64,000 nucleotides of DNA, from contig NZ_JAEUGD010000023.1 of the NCBI RefSeq assembly GCF_016775155.1, forward strand, positions 297,314-361,313, read 5' to 3'. Source of the DNA: Fulvivirga marina (GTDB lineage: Bacteria; Bacteroidota; Bacteroidia; Cytophagales; Cyclobacteriaceae). The translations under genes were made by a program, and so were the position numbers. Under the pieces are notes generated by a model. The model had not been told where the DNA came from. It searched no databases and was given only the letters and a program-made list of their open reading frames with translations. Below, in pieces: positions 8,771-17,024 of this stretch. Each line of letters opens with the position of its first letter. Position 1 is the stretch's first letter.

Positions 8771-9908
8771 GGTTTAGTGCCTGGTCCAGATCATTGATCA
8801 GGTCATTGACATCTTCGATTCCCACAGATAAACGAAGGAGATAATCAGAGATCCCAACTTTAGCCCTTTCTTCCGCTGAAATTTTTGAGTGTGAAGTCTG
8901 TGGCGGAGAGGTAATGGTGCTCTCTATACCTCCAAGACTCATAGCGGGCTTGATCATCCGGAGTGTTTTTACAAACTTGTCAGGGTCTGTTTTTACTTCA
9001 AAGGAAAGCATTCCTCCAAAACCACTCATCTGTGATTTGGCCAGTTCATGACCTTCATGATTGATTAACCCCGGATAATAAACCTTGTTTACTTTACTAT
9101 GTGAGGCTAAAAATTCACTAATGGTCTGAGCATTGCTGTTTTGCTGATTAACCCTTAAAGCCAGTGTTTTAAGACTTCTCTCCAGCAGATAGCACATTTG
9201 AGCATTTAGGCTGCCACCGAAATGGATGGCGGACTCCCAAATTTGCTGCCCCAGGTCATTGGACGAAACTGCAATGCCACAGCAAATATCGCTATGGCCA
9301 CCCAGGTATTTGGTGCCACTATGTACCACTACGTCTATACCCAGATCAATAGGATTTTGATTGATGGGTGAGGCAAAAGTATTATCAATCACCGACACCA
9401 TATTATTCGTTTTGGCCAGGTTAGCCATAGCCCTGATATCAATAATTTTCAGAAGTGGATTAGAGGGAGTTTCAATGTAAAGTAGCCGCGTGTTAGGTTT
9501 GATAGCTTTTTCATAACTGGAAACCTCTATACCGTCAACGAGTGTATACTCTATGCCATATTTCTCCATTTCTTTGGTGATGGCATGATGAGTGCCTCCA
9601 TAGAGATCATTTTGGAAAATGGCGTGGTCTCCCTGACGAAGTAATGCAAATAGTACCGTAGAGATAGCAGCCATACCAGAGCCGAAGATAATGGCACGCT
9701 CACCATTTTCAAGGGCCGCGAGCTTTTCAGAGACCACCCTCTGATTGGGTGTGTTGAAATACCTTGGGTAAGCATGGATGTCTACATCTATATAATCATA
9801 GGCAGTAGACGTGTAGATAGGGGTAACGGCTCCTTTTGTTATAGGGTCTACTATAGAACCGCTATGTACACATTGTGTTGCTTTGCTATTACTTTTCATC
9901 ATTTCCAT
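8760..9908 (-). CDS. Cystathionine gamma-synthase/lyase-family PLP enzyme
   Basis: A 382-residue Cys/Met-metabolism PLP enzyme. The Schiff-base lysine is Lys200 in HSGTKYLGGH; the PLP-phosphate segment FGSGMAAIS and the phosphate/aromatic-binding DLYGGTHH are intact. Enzymes of this family make or cleave cystathionine, or act as methionine gamma-lyase or homocysteine synthase; sequence reading alone does not decide which. The 5' end reads ATGGAAATGATGA, so there are three candidate ATGs, and the last overlaps the oxyR stop as ATGA. This indicates translational coupling, and the start may be 9908, 9902 or 9899. Confidence 0.88.
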   Translation of the reverse strand: MEMMKSNSKATQCVHSGSIVDPITKGAVTPIYTSTAYDYIDVDIHAYPRYFNTPNQRVVSEKLAALENGERAIIFGSGMAAISTVLFALLRQGDHAIFQNDLYGGTHHAITKEMEKYGIEYTLVDGIEVSSYEKAIKPNTRLLYIETPSNPLLKIIDIRAMANLAKTNNMVSVIDNTFASPINQNPIDLGIDVVVHSGTKYLGGHSDICCGIAVSSNDLGQQIWESAIHFGGSLNAQMCYLLERSLKTLALRVNQQNSNAQTISEFLASHSKVNKVYYPGLINHEGHELAKSQMSGFGGMLSFEVKTDPDKFVKTLRMIKPAMSLGGIESTITSPPQTSHSKISAEERAKVGISDYLLRLSVGIEDVNDLINDLDQALNHEQ

Positions 9909-10831
9909 TTAATAACTGCACCGTGTTTCTGAACATTGATGTAATCCGGTATAGAGTCTAGTATTTCTTTATGAAGAGCCTCTACAAGTTTTCTTTTTAA
10001 GAAACTTTTATGCATCGCCAGGCTGACCTCTCTTACGGGTTTAGGGTCTTTAAATGATCTTAGCTTGGCTTTGGCAGATTTATCAAAATCTAGAGTTGCC
10101 AATTCAGGAAGTAATGTCATACCCCCATGTTTGTCTACTATTTTCTTTAGGGCTTCCAGTGAGCCACTTTCATATTTAAACTGAGCTTCGCGGTCTTTAT
10201 AGGTCTGACAAAGACTTAAAACCTGATCCCGAAAGCAATGCCCCTCATTGAGCAGCCAAATCTCATTGGCAGGGATGTCATTTATAGAGAGTTCGCTTTC
10301 CTTGTAGAAGGGGCTACGATGCGATACATAGGCATAGAACTCTTCATAAAAAACCGGTTTGGTGACCAGGTTTGGATCATCGTAAGGAGTCACTATGACT
10401 CCTATGTCTAGTAATTCATGCTTGAGCTTATTTACTACCTGCTCAGTGATCAACTCCTCAACTTTTAACTTTATTTTCGGGTATTTTTCAATGAAGCGAT
10501 TAATAAAAAGAGGCAGTATGTAAGGAGATAAAGTAGGAATAATACCTATTCTTAGTTCCCCGGCCATTTCACCCTTTTCCTCATCTACTATTTGCTGCAC
10601 TTTTTTTGACTCGGCCAATATTACCCTACCCTGCTCTATTATACGTTTGCCAATGTCTGTAGGAGTTACAGGAGATTTGCTTCTGTCAAACAGAAGCACA
10701 CCAAGCTGTTCTTCAAGTTTGTGTACTTGCATGCTCAGCGTTGGTTGGGTGACAAAGCATGCTTCAGCGGCTCTTCCAAAATGCCTGTAGTTATCCACCG
10801 CTATTACATATTCTAGTTGAATGAGGGTCAT
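9899..10831 (-). CDS. oxyR: OxyR-type LysR-family peroxide sensor
   Basis: A 310-residue LysR regulator: an N-terminal winged HTH (QLEYVIAVDNYRHFGRAAE) and a substrate-binding-like effector domain. The effector domain carries EGHCFRDQVLSLC, whose two cysteines fall at residues 199 and 208, exactly the positions of the redox pair in E. coli OxyR. It is therefore very likely a disulfide-switched H2O2 sensor that activates defence genes. It heads an overlapping operon with a trans-sulfuration enzyme and a fructosamine kinase, and is divergent from the secreted CPPxCP-domain gene at 11048 across a 216-bp AT-rich promoter region. Confidence 0.85.
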   Translation of the reverse strand: MTLIQLEYVIAVDNYRHFGRAAEACFVTQPTLSMQVHKLEEQLGVLLFDRSKSPVTPTDIGKRIIEQGRVILAESKKVQQIVDEEKGEMAGELRIGIIPTLSPYILPLFINRFIEKYPKIKLKVEELITEQVVNKLKHELLDIGVIVTPYDDPNLVTKPVFYEEFYAYVSHRSPFYKESELSINDIPANEIWLLNEGHCFRDQVLSLCQTYKDREAQFKYESGSLEALKKIVDKHGGMTLLPELATLDFDKSAKAKLRSFKDPKPVREVSLAMHKSFLKRKLVEALHKEILDSIPDYINVQKHGAVIKWK

Positions 10832-11047
10832 ATTATTAATTTGTTACAAAATAAGTTTTTACCGTAAACAAAATATAGTCAATAGCTTATTTTATATGGG
10901 GAGGGTATCATATTATGTCAGCGTTCAAAAATAATGATTAGAAATCAATTAAAGTTATATCTTGCAATGATAAGATGTACTAAGTGGTTGAAGGGTTTTT
11001 GATAAAATGATTTATATTTCAGTAACCAACTAAAACACAAAACTCTT

Positions 11048-11740
11048 ATGAGAAAAGCTAAATTATTAATTTTCATGTTGTTTCTGGTTCCAATTGCGGC
11101 CATATCTCAACAGCATTCAGATATCTCAAAAATTGGCAGGGTCATAGATAATGAAATGGCCAAATCATGGATTGAAACTTTCAAAAGTAAAAACCCGGAT
11201 AAACCAAAAGGCTTTACTTACGGGAAGGTGATGCTTCAGGAAATGCTTTCCGCAGAGGGTGTAAAAGGTATTCGAATTTCTTATGGGTTGACAGAATCAG
11301 GTACTTTTAAATTCATTCTGAATGGGACTGATAATGCTGGTGGGAAAATCTGGTCTTTTTACAATGATGGTTCTGCTTGCCCTCCTTATTGCCCTGAGGA
11401 AGATCCGGAAGAAATAGATCCCCGTGTAGTCTCAATCGGTAATAAAATTAGTGATGAAATGGCAAACAACTGGATGGAGGCATATACCACAGCCAATCCA
11501 GGAGAATTAAAATCACATTTGTATGGAAAAGCACTTGCGGAGGAAATATTAGCACAGGAAAAGAGTGCCGGTATATACTTTGCTCGTGGCCTTTCTGCGG
11601 ATGAGGTTGAGCATTTAGTGTTAATTGCAGTTAATGAAAATGGGGAATTGATGATAGAAGGAGTGGTTGGAAATCGTGGTAATTCCTGCCCCCCTTGTCC
11701 TGAGGAAATTGATCCCAGCACAGCATCAAGTGGAAATTAA
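11048..11740 (+). CDS. Secreted protein with two copies of an unnamed CPPxCP-tailed domain
   Basis: Unrecognised family. It has a signal peptide (ends near AISQQ) and then two ~95-residue repeats. Each starts IGxxIxxEMAxxW, runs through (F/Y)xxxNPxxxKxxxYGK, then a GI(R/Y) strand block, and ends in a Cys-Pro motif (CPPYCPEEDPEEIDP in the first, CPPCPEEIDP in the second). The cytoplasmic protein encoded at 11991 carries a third copy without a signal peptide. The Cys pairs could bind metal or form disulfides in the periplasm; this is inference. It is followed by a strong terminator. No enzyme motif is recognised. Confidence 0.6.
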   Translation: MRKAKLLIFMLFLVPIAAISQQHSDISKIGRVIDNEMAKSWIETFKSKNPDKPKGFTYGKVMLQEMLSAEGVKGIRISYGLTESGTFKFILNGTDNAGGKIWSFYNDGSACPPYCPEEDPEEIDPRVVSIGNKISDEMANNWMEAYTTANPGELKSHLYGKALAEEILAQEKSAGIYFARGLSADEVEHLVLIAVNENGELMIEGVVGNRGNSCPPCPEEIDPSTASSGN

Positions 11741-11838
11741 ATTTGGCTAGGGAAAGTATATAGCCTGCTCCTACAAAGACCATCTTGATGGTTTCATTAA
11801 GTAGGTGTTGGAATTATTGCTATATTTTCAAACATATG

Positions 11839-11886
11839 AATTAATGTGGAGTTGAGCTGAACTCATTCCACATTAATTTACTTTTT
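11839..11886 (+). terminator. Long-stem terminator after the secreted CPPxCP gene
   Basis: A 12-bp perfect stem (AATTAATGTGGA at 11839-11850 with TCCACATTAATT at 11867-11878) has an inner GAGTT/AACTC pairing. A TTTTTT run follows within 6 bases. Confidence 0.7.
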
Positions 11887-11990
11887 TAACAGTTTTTTTT
11901 GTTAAAAATTCTAATAATTATACTGCTTTATTTAAATATCTATATATTTAGAATTTTATTACTACTTATGTTTTACTAAAAATTATAGTT

Positions 11991-12335
11991 ATGGCATTTA
12001 ATGGAAAAGAAGGTAAGCCGATCTCATTAGGTATGGCAAAAAGATGGACCAAACGATACAGGGATGAAAACCCAGGAAAGGTCAAAGCATTTTTCTTTGG
12101 GAAAGACTATATCAAGCAACTTTTGCTAGAAGGCGATGGGTGTTGCGAGGGCATTAGAGTATATTTTGCAACTGATGATGACGGTAACCCAAGGTTGATC
12201 CTAACTGGAGCTGACGCAAAGCAAAACAATATCTTGCCAAAGCATGAAGGAAAGGATGGAGGGGGACTGATTCTAGATGATGGAAAACCTTGCCCTCCAA
12301 ATTGTCCTCAGGATCCTGATGATCCTTTGGCTTAA
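11991..12335 (+). CDS. Single-domain CPPxCP-tailed protein of unknown function
   Basis: A 114-residue protein without a signal peptide. It matches the repeats of the preceding secreted protein position by position: ISLGMAKRWTKRYRDENPGKVKAFFFGK, then CEGIRVYFATDDDGNPRLILTGAD, ending CPPNCPQDPDDP. The spacing of MAxxW, NPG, FGK, GIR and the Cys-Pro tail is what links the three copies. It has its own upstream AT-rich region and its own terminator at 12343, so it is probably expressed as a single gene. I recall similar small proteins in other Bacteroidota genomes but know no function. Confidence 0.6.
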   Translation: MAFNGKEGKPISLGMAKRWTKRYRDENPGKVKAFFFGKDYIKQLLLEGDGCCEGIRVYFATDDDGNPRLILTGADAKQNNILPKHEGKDGGGLILDDGKPCPPNCPQDPDDPLA

Positions 12336-12342
12336 TATTTAG

Positions 12343-12371
12343 AACTGCAGCTGTAATGCTGCAGTTTTTGT
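12343..12371 (+). terminator. Terminator after the 114-residue CPPxCP protein
   Basis: The stem AACTGCAG/CTGCAGTT (12343-12350 with 12359-12366) has an 8-base loop and is followed by TTTTGTT. It separates this gene from the sensor operon that follows. Confidence 0.7.
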
Positions 12372-12434
12372 TAAATTATGAATTTAATTTGTGAAATTTG
12401 CTCGGGGTAATCTTATCCAAGTAATTTCAATTAA

Positions 12435-13076
12435 ATGAGTTATCTTTTTCTTTTTAATGTTATCTTTTATTTATCTCTGGCAAGTACTCTTGGTGCCATA
12501 GTTTTTTCTTTAAGGAAAGGAATCCTACGAAGTGATCTGAAGTTTATTCAGGTTATTTTGTTCATTTCCTTTACCGCTGACCTTTTAATAGGCGTAACTA
12601 CAGATTTATTTCATATACATGTGCCTTATATAGGTTCAACTTATAGGATTCTCGAACTAATTATAATTCTTGAGTTTTATTTGAATATTTTCAATAGTCG
12701 ATATAATAGGGCAATTGTCAGAAGCCTACAGGTTCTACTTCCATTTTTATTTTTCTTTGTGTTGAAATTTGAAGCAACCCCGATACGCATTACAAATAGT
12801 GTACTGTTCAGTATTTATTCAATAAGTTATTTTCGAAAGATGATGTTGGAAATGAATGTTCCCAACCCAATTATGGACCCTCTTTTTTGGGCTAATTCTG
12901 CAGTATTATTATACTTTTCGGGGGTGTTGTTTTTATTTCTTTTCTTTGAGCCTCTTGCAAAAGTCAATGAAGCATCAGCTGTCATATCATATATGTTTCA
13001 TAATATATTGTTGGTTTTGAAAAATGTACTTTTTGCAGTAGGCTTTTGGAAGAACCGGTACGTTAAGGCTATTTGA
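12435..13076 (+). CDS. Multi-pass membrane protein of the histidine-kinase operon
   Basis: A 213-residue hydrophobic protein with six or seven predicted membrane helices and no extracellular domain. No enzyme motif is recognised. Its stop codon is two bases before the ATG of the histidine kinase, which itself has only one membrane helix and no sensor domain. I infer that this protein is the sensory or signal-coupling membrane module of the pair. Similar small 6-7 TM proteins precede NarL-type kinases in other Bacteroidota as I recall. Confidence 0.6.
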   Translation: MSYLFLFNVIFYLSLASTLGAIVFSLRKGILRSDLKFIQVILFISFTADLLIGVTTDLFHIHVPYIGSTYRILELIIILEFYLNIFNSRYNRAIVRSLQVLLPFLFFFVLKFEATPIRITNSVLFSIYSISYFRKMMLEMNVPNPIMDPLFWANSAVLLYFSGVLFLFLFFEPLAKVNEASAVISYMFHNILLVLKNVLFAVGFWKNRYVKAI

Positions 13077-13078
13077 AT

Positions 13079-13882
13079 ATGGAAAGTGAGGCATCAAATA
13101 TTTTAGTGTTGTTAATAGTAGGGACATCAGTAATGTTACTCTTGGCTGGTTCCATCGTATTTTTTGTTATCTATTACCAAAAGCGTATGCTCCAGAATAA
13201 AATTGCTACTCAGGAGCTGGAGTCTGGGTATCAAAAACAATTGCTTTTAACTACTATCGATTCTCAGGAAAAGGAACGTAAGCGTATAGCCTCCGACCTG
13301 CATGACGGGGTAGGAGCCATGTTGTCTGCTGCTAAGCTCAACCTCAATATGTTGAAGAGTGGGGCTATACCCAAGGAGGAGCTAGCAGAGGCACTGGGAG
13401 AGACCAAAGACATGATCGATGAGACCATTGAAACCGTTCGCAGAATTTCCAAAGATTTGTTGCCTTCTTCGTTAGAAGTTTTTGGATTATCAAAAGCCGT
13501 TCAGGAACTTTGCGAGAAACTCGACAACCCGAAGACGCATGTAGAGTATGAGGTTAAAGGTGAAGAGGTTACCCTGACTAGACAACAGGAGTTGCTGATT
13601 TATCGTATGATTCAAGAATTGGTAAATAATGCTCTAAAACATGCGGAGGCTTCAGTTATTAATGTTGATATCAGCTGGAATGACCCTTTGACAGTTACAG
13701 TACAGGATGATGGTAAGGGCTTTAATCCGGATGAAATACGGGGCGATATAAAGAGAGGGGTCGGGTTATATAGCATTGAAAACAGGGCCAGCCTGATCGG
13801 GGGAGAGGTATTCTTTGAAAGCCAGCCTGGAGCAGGAGCTACAATTAACATCACAATAAAAAACGACCATGAACCAGATTAA
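13079..13882 (+). CDS. NarL-type sensor histidine kinase (HisKA_3)
   Basis: The 267 residues start at the ATG at 13079 (a TTG two codons earlier overlaps the upstream stop). One membrane helix (~10-33) leads into a coiled linker and a HisKA_3 dimerisation domain. The phospho-acceptor is His75 in ERKRIASDLHDGVG. An HATPase domain follows, with the N box NNALKHAEA, G1 DDGKGF and G2 GVGLYSIENRA. There is no periplasmic sensor, pointing to the co-encoded membrane protein for input. The 3' end overlaps the response-regulator gene by 14 bases, so the pair is translationally coupled. Confidence 0.9.
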   Translation: MESEASNILVLLIVGTSVMLLLAGSIVFFVIYYQKRMLQNKIATQELESGYQKQLLLTTIDSQEKERKRIASDLHDGVGAMLSAAKLNLNMLKSGAIPKEELAEALGETKDMIDETIETVRRISKDLLPSSLEVFGLSKAVQELCEKLDNPKTHVEYEVKGEEVTLTRQQELLIYRMIQELVNNALKHAEASVINVDISWNDPLTVTVQDDGKGFNPDEIRGDIKRGVGLYSIENRASLIGGEVFFESQPGAGATINITIKNDHEPD

Positions 13883-14525
13883 GGTATACATTGCGGATGA
13901 CCAGACACTTTTCAGAAAAGGTATGGGAAGGTTGGTCAGGTCGTTTCCTAATGTGAGTGAAGTTAAGGAGGCCAGCAATGGGAAGGAACTACTTGAGTTG
14001 ATCAAGGAAGAAGAACCCGATGTAATATTGATGGATTTGGAAATGCCCGTAATGGATGGTATTGAAGCCACTGAAAAGGTCATTAACCGTTACCCTAATA
14101 TCAAGATTGTGGTATTATCCATGCATGACACCCAACAGCATATTTTTTATCTTATGGAACTGGGAGCCCATGCTTTTCTTCTCAAAAATGCTGAACCGGA
14201 AGAGGTACAAGAAGCTATTCTTGCAGTAATGAAGAATGACTTCTACCAAAACGAAATAGTTGTGAATGCTCTTCGTAAAGGTGCCATGGATAAGAAGAAG
14301 TCTGAAGGACGCCCAGTGTTCCAAAGTAATGTTACCTTGACGGATCGTGAAACAGAAATTTTGCTGTTGATATGCCGCGAACTGACCATGAAAGAAATTG
14401 GAGAAAAGCTTTCACTTTCAGAAAAAACCATTCATAACCACCGCGCAAGAATCATGGACAAATTAGGAGTGAGGAATACTGTTGGACTGGTGAGGTTTGC
14501 TTACGACACCGGCCTTCTGGAGTGA
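13869..14525 (+). CDS. NarL/FixJ-family response regulator
   Basis: A 218-residue, two-domain regulator. The receiver has the acidic pair Asp10/Asp11, phospho-acceptor Asp56 in LMDLEMPVMDG and the conserved Lys in FLLKNAEPEE. The C-terminal LuxR-type HTH (TDRETEILLLICRELTMKEIGEKL, ending HRARIMDKLGVRNTVGLVRFA) binds DNA as a dimer. It is the cognate partner of the overlapping histidine kinase. Two phased palindromes begin 40 bp after the stop and are plausible binding sites for this dimeric regulator, although that assignment is inference. Confidence 0.92.
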   Translation: MNQIKVYIADDQTLFRKGMGRLVRSFPNVSEVKEASNGKELLELIKEEEPDVILMDLEMPVMDGIEATEKVINRYPNIKIVVLSMHDTQQHIFYLMELGAHAFLLKNAEPEEVQEAILAVMKNDFYQNEIVVNALRKGAMDKKKSEGRPVFQSNVTLTDRETEILLLICRELTMKEIGEKLSLSEKTIHNHRARIMDKLGVRNTVGLVRFAYDTGLLE

Positions 14526-14565
14526 TTACATTCGAATACAAGCCTCCGAATCTCTAACATTTTCC

Positions 14566-14605
14566 ATTAGGTAAATTTACCTAATTTCATAGGTAAATTT
14601 ACCTA
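14566..14605. promoter_or_regulatory. Two tandem perfect palindromes (putative operator)
   Basis: TAGGTAAATTTACCTA occurs twice: inside a 20-bp perfect palindrome at 14566-14585 and again as a 16-bp one at 14590-14605. The centres are 22 bp apart, about two helical turns, which would place two dimers on one DNA face. The sites lie between the LuxR response-regulator gene and the atypical receiver gene. With no loop they are poor hairpins, so DNA-protein recognition is more likely than termination. Confidence 0.55.
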
Positions 14606-14761
14606 ATTAGCATACTTATACTCATTTTTAAAATCGCCTTGTTTAGGTTAAAATAGGCGATTAGTACACTTTTTAGTGTAATAAATGTTCTCTTCCAATA
14701 TGTAACTCCAAAAAATAATGCTTGCTGATTCATAACTTGTTGCTAATTAAACAGCGCGGTA

Positions 14762-15214
14762 ATGAAGAAGAATATTTTAATAATCCACAAAGACGATCAG
14801 GCCAGAAGAGAAATGCACGATATTCTTTCTCATTTTGATTTCAACCTGACCTATGCAGATGATGGTCTGCACGGCTTGTATGCGGCGAAATCTGGAAATC
14901 CGGATTTGATCATCAGTGAGGTGAACATTGCCATCTTAAATGGTCTCGAAATGTGTAAAATGATCCGGCGTGAAAGAGAGATTAGGCAAATGCCAATGAT
15001 TTTCCTTCATGAAGAGCTGAAGTTGGATTACATAAGTACTGCCAAAAATATCAGTGCCAGTGCTTTTTTAATCAAGCCTTACTTGAACAACTCGCTAATA
15101 TATGCTATTAAAAAGGCACTGAAAGAAGAAGACCTTCATGTAGCTAAAAACAAGGAGCCAATGAGATATGAAGATTGTAAAATTCCATTATTGGCTAAAA
15201 TACAGTATGCTTAA
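14762..15214 (+). CDS. Stand-alone receiver-domain protein with Glu in place of phospho-Asp
   Basis: A 150-residue protein: a CheY-like receiver (~1-120) plus a short C-terminal tail, and no output domain. The acidic pair (Asp11, Asp12) and the conserved Lys105 followed by cis-Pro are kept. The phospho-acceptor position in DLIISEVNI is Glu53, and the switch Thr/Ser position is His83 (MIFLHEE). It therefore probably cannot be phosphorylated in the normal way and may be locked in an active-like state or be a protein-binding adaptor. A 236-bp gap containing twin palindromes precedes it and a terminator follows, so it is likely monocistronic. Confidence 0.8.
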   Translation: MKKNILIIHKDDQARREMHDILSHFDFNLTYADDGLHGLYAAKSGNPDLIISEVNIAILNGLEMCKMIRREREIRQMPMIFLHEELKLDYISTAKNISASAFLIKPYLNNSLIYAIKKALKEEDLHVAKNKEPMRYEDCKIPLLAKIQYA

Positions 15215-15278
15215 TAAATGAATCTGCCATTTGTAAAATGGCACCAAAAATACAGATTGGTTTTGATTGTACTTAAAT

Positions 15279-15317
15279 AGGCATCTTTGACAACAGTCGG
15301 GGATGCCTTTTTCTTTT
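15279..15317 (+). terminator. Terminator after the atypical receiver gene
   Basis: The stem AGGCATC/GATGCCT (15279-15285 with 15302-15308) is followed by TTTTTCTTTT. Confidence 0.55.
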
Positions 15318-15480
15318 CAAAGGGAATACCGTGGGGGGCTTGCTCTGAGGGGCAGAAACGGCTTATGGTCATTAAACGCTAAGGCGCTTTATGTTGATGT
15401 AAGTTTGACCTATTATTTTTAACTTTTTTTCCAGCGAAAAATGATTAGACTTACATATCCATCTTTACTTATAGTGTTTT

Positions 15481-16635
15481 ATGAAAAAAATAATCTCGGT
15501 AATTTTCTTTCTTGCTTTTACAGTCCATGTGGTAGCCAAACCGGTTCAAAATGAAAATGATAGCTCTGAGTTAAACATAGAGAAGGATGTTTCTCTTACC
15601 GGTGTTTATGTTATAAACGTTTATAAAAGCCGAGGCACAAAAGCTACCAGATCTTATCAAAGAAGAAATATTAATGCTCCGGATACACTTGATTTTGGAG
15701 ACACTTTAGTAGTTCAGCTGGAACATATGGATGTGCTTCTGAATCAAGATAAGGTTAGCCTTAATGAAATAACTTTATACATTAATGAGTTCGCTTTAAC
15801 CAGCCTGATTCCGATAAGATGTGTAAATGACAAAAATGAAATTTGTTTTATCATCAACGAGCGCTTGCTTAATTCGCAGGAGAAGAGCTACATTAAGAAA
15901 CTGCCGGGGTTATTTGTGAAAGAGGTTGGGATCGGTATCCAGATCAAAAATGCCGATGTATTTTATAAGTGTAGCAAAAAAATATTTATTGGCCTGACTA
16001 AGTTTAAGGATGAATTTATCATATCATCCATTTTTAGTGTGATACTTTTCATTGTCCTTCTGGTACTTTGTAAGAAAACATCCTTGATACGGGATAAAAG
16101 TACCCAACCTCTTAAGACAAGGACCTATAGCTTGTCACGATCTCAACTGGCCTGGTGGACTTTCATCATTTTAACATCATACCTATTTATATACCTTGTT
16201 ACCGGGGAAACAGATTTATTGAATTTAACGGCGGTTACCTTATTAGGTATAAGTGCAGCCACCGCTGCAGTGGGAACAACTATTGATAGTAGCGAACCTA
16301 CTGAAGATCGCCATCAAAATACAGCTACAGAGGGTTGGTTTGTTGATGTACTTTCTGATCATGAGGGAATTAGCATTCATAGGCTGCAAACTCTTATTTT
16401 CAACATGATTTTTGGGTTGATCTTTATCCGTTATGTTGCTAGTAATTTTGCTATGCCAGAGTTTAGTGAAAATCAGCTGATATTACTGGGACTGAGTTCC
16501 GGTACCTATTCGTTTGTAAAGACCAGGGAAAATAAAAATACCACTCCTCAGAATCAAACAGATGCTGGTGCTAACACGGGGGGAAGCACCAATTCCGACA
16601 CAAATACTGCTGAACCAAGACCTGATCAATCATAA
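15481..16635 (+). CDS. Inner-membrane protein with SLSRSQLAWW motif, unknown function
   Basis: A 384-residue protein. It has a signal peptide, a ~150-residue periplasmic domain of beta character, and a membrane helix (~178-200). A block YSLSRSQLAWWTFIIL then starts two membrane helices containing LLGISAATAAVGTTID. A short loop (VDVLSDHEGISIHRLQTL) leads to two further helices, and a Ser/Thr/Asn-rich tail ends the protein. I recall this SLSR(S/T)Q(L/M)AxWT / LSDxxGxSxHRxQ membrane module from many uncharacterised bacterial proteins. It is first in a tight three-gene cassette with 16647 and 17021, suggesting an envelope-spanning assembly; the function is unknown. Confidence 0.55.
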   Translation: MKKIISVIFFLAFTVHVVAKPVQNENDSSELNIEKDVSLTGVYVINVYKSRGTKATRSYQRRNINAPDTLDFGDTLVVQLEHMDVLLNQDKVSLNEITLYINEFALTSLIPIRCVNDKNEICFIINERLLNSQEKSYIKKLPGLFVKEVGIGIQIKNADVFYKCSKKIFIGLTKFKDEFIISSIFSVILFIVLLVLCKKTSLIRDKSTQPLKTRTYSLSRSQLAWWTFIILTSYLFIYLVTGETDLLNLTAVTLLGISAATAAVGTTIDSSEPTEDRHQNTATEGWFVDVLSDHEGISIHRLQTLIFNMIFGLIFIRYVASNFAMPEFSENQLILLGLSSGTYSFVKTRENKNTTPQNQTDAGANTGGSTNSDTNTAEPRPDQS

Positions 16636-16646
16636 CCCATTTAACC

Positions 16647-17024
16647 ATGATAAAAACGATTAAGTTTAACCCTAACGGAGAAGACCTTAAGGTATCATTT
16701 AAATTTGAAGGTCTTATTGTGGCTTCTTATTCATATACACTTTGGGAGACCAACAGCAATAACCGGGTGGTGTATGAAAAAGGTAACAACCAAAACCCCG
16801 ATGATGACAGCTATGTACTACCGCCCCCAGTTGCAAGCTGTGATGGAAGGATGATACAACTTAGAACAGAATTCAAAGCACTTGATCCGGAAAATGTAAA
16901 GCAATACACCATTACAGCAGAAGTGTTTCAGGGAGATCAGTCTCTGGGAAAAGACGAAGATGCTGGTGATAATACAGGCAAGTCACAAAGCTCTCTCATT
17001 TACATATTACTTAGCAAGCAATGA
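16647..17024 (+). CDS. Small beta-rich protein of the 15.5-18.1 kb cassette
   Basis: A 125-residue protein with no signal peptide and no recognised family. Alternating hydrophobic residues (KVSFKFEGLIVASYSYTLWE, then YTITAEVFQGDQSL) suggest a beta-sandwich. It starts 11 bases after the membrane protein stop and overlaps the next gene by ATGA, so all three are one transcript. It could be a cytoplasmic or non-classically exported partner of its neighbours. Confidence 0.55.
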   Translation: MIKTIKFNPNGEDLKVSFKFEGLIVASYSYTLWETNSNNRVVYEKGNNQNPDDDSYVLPPPVASCDGRMIQLRTEFKALDPENVKQYTITAEVFQGDQSLGKDEDAGDNTGKSQSSLIYILLSKQ

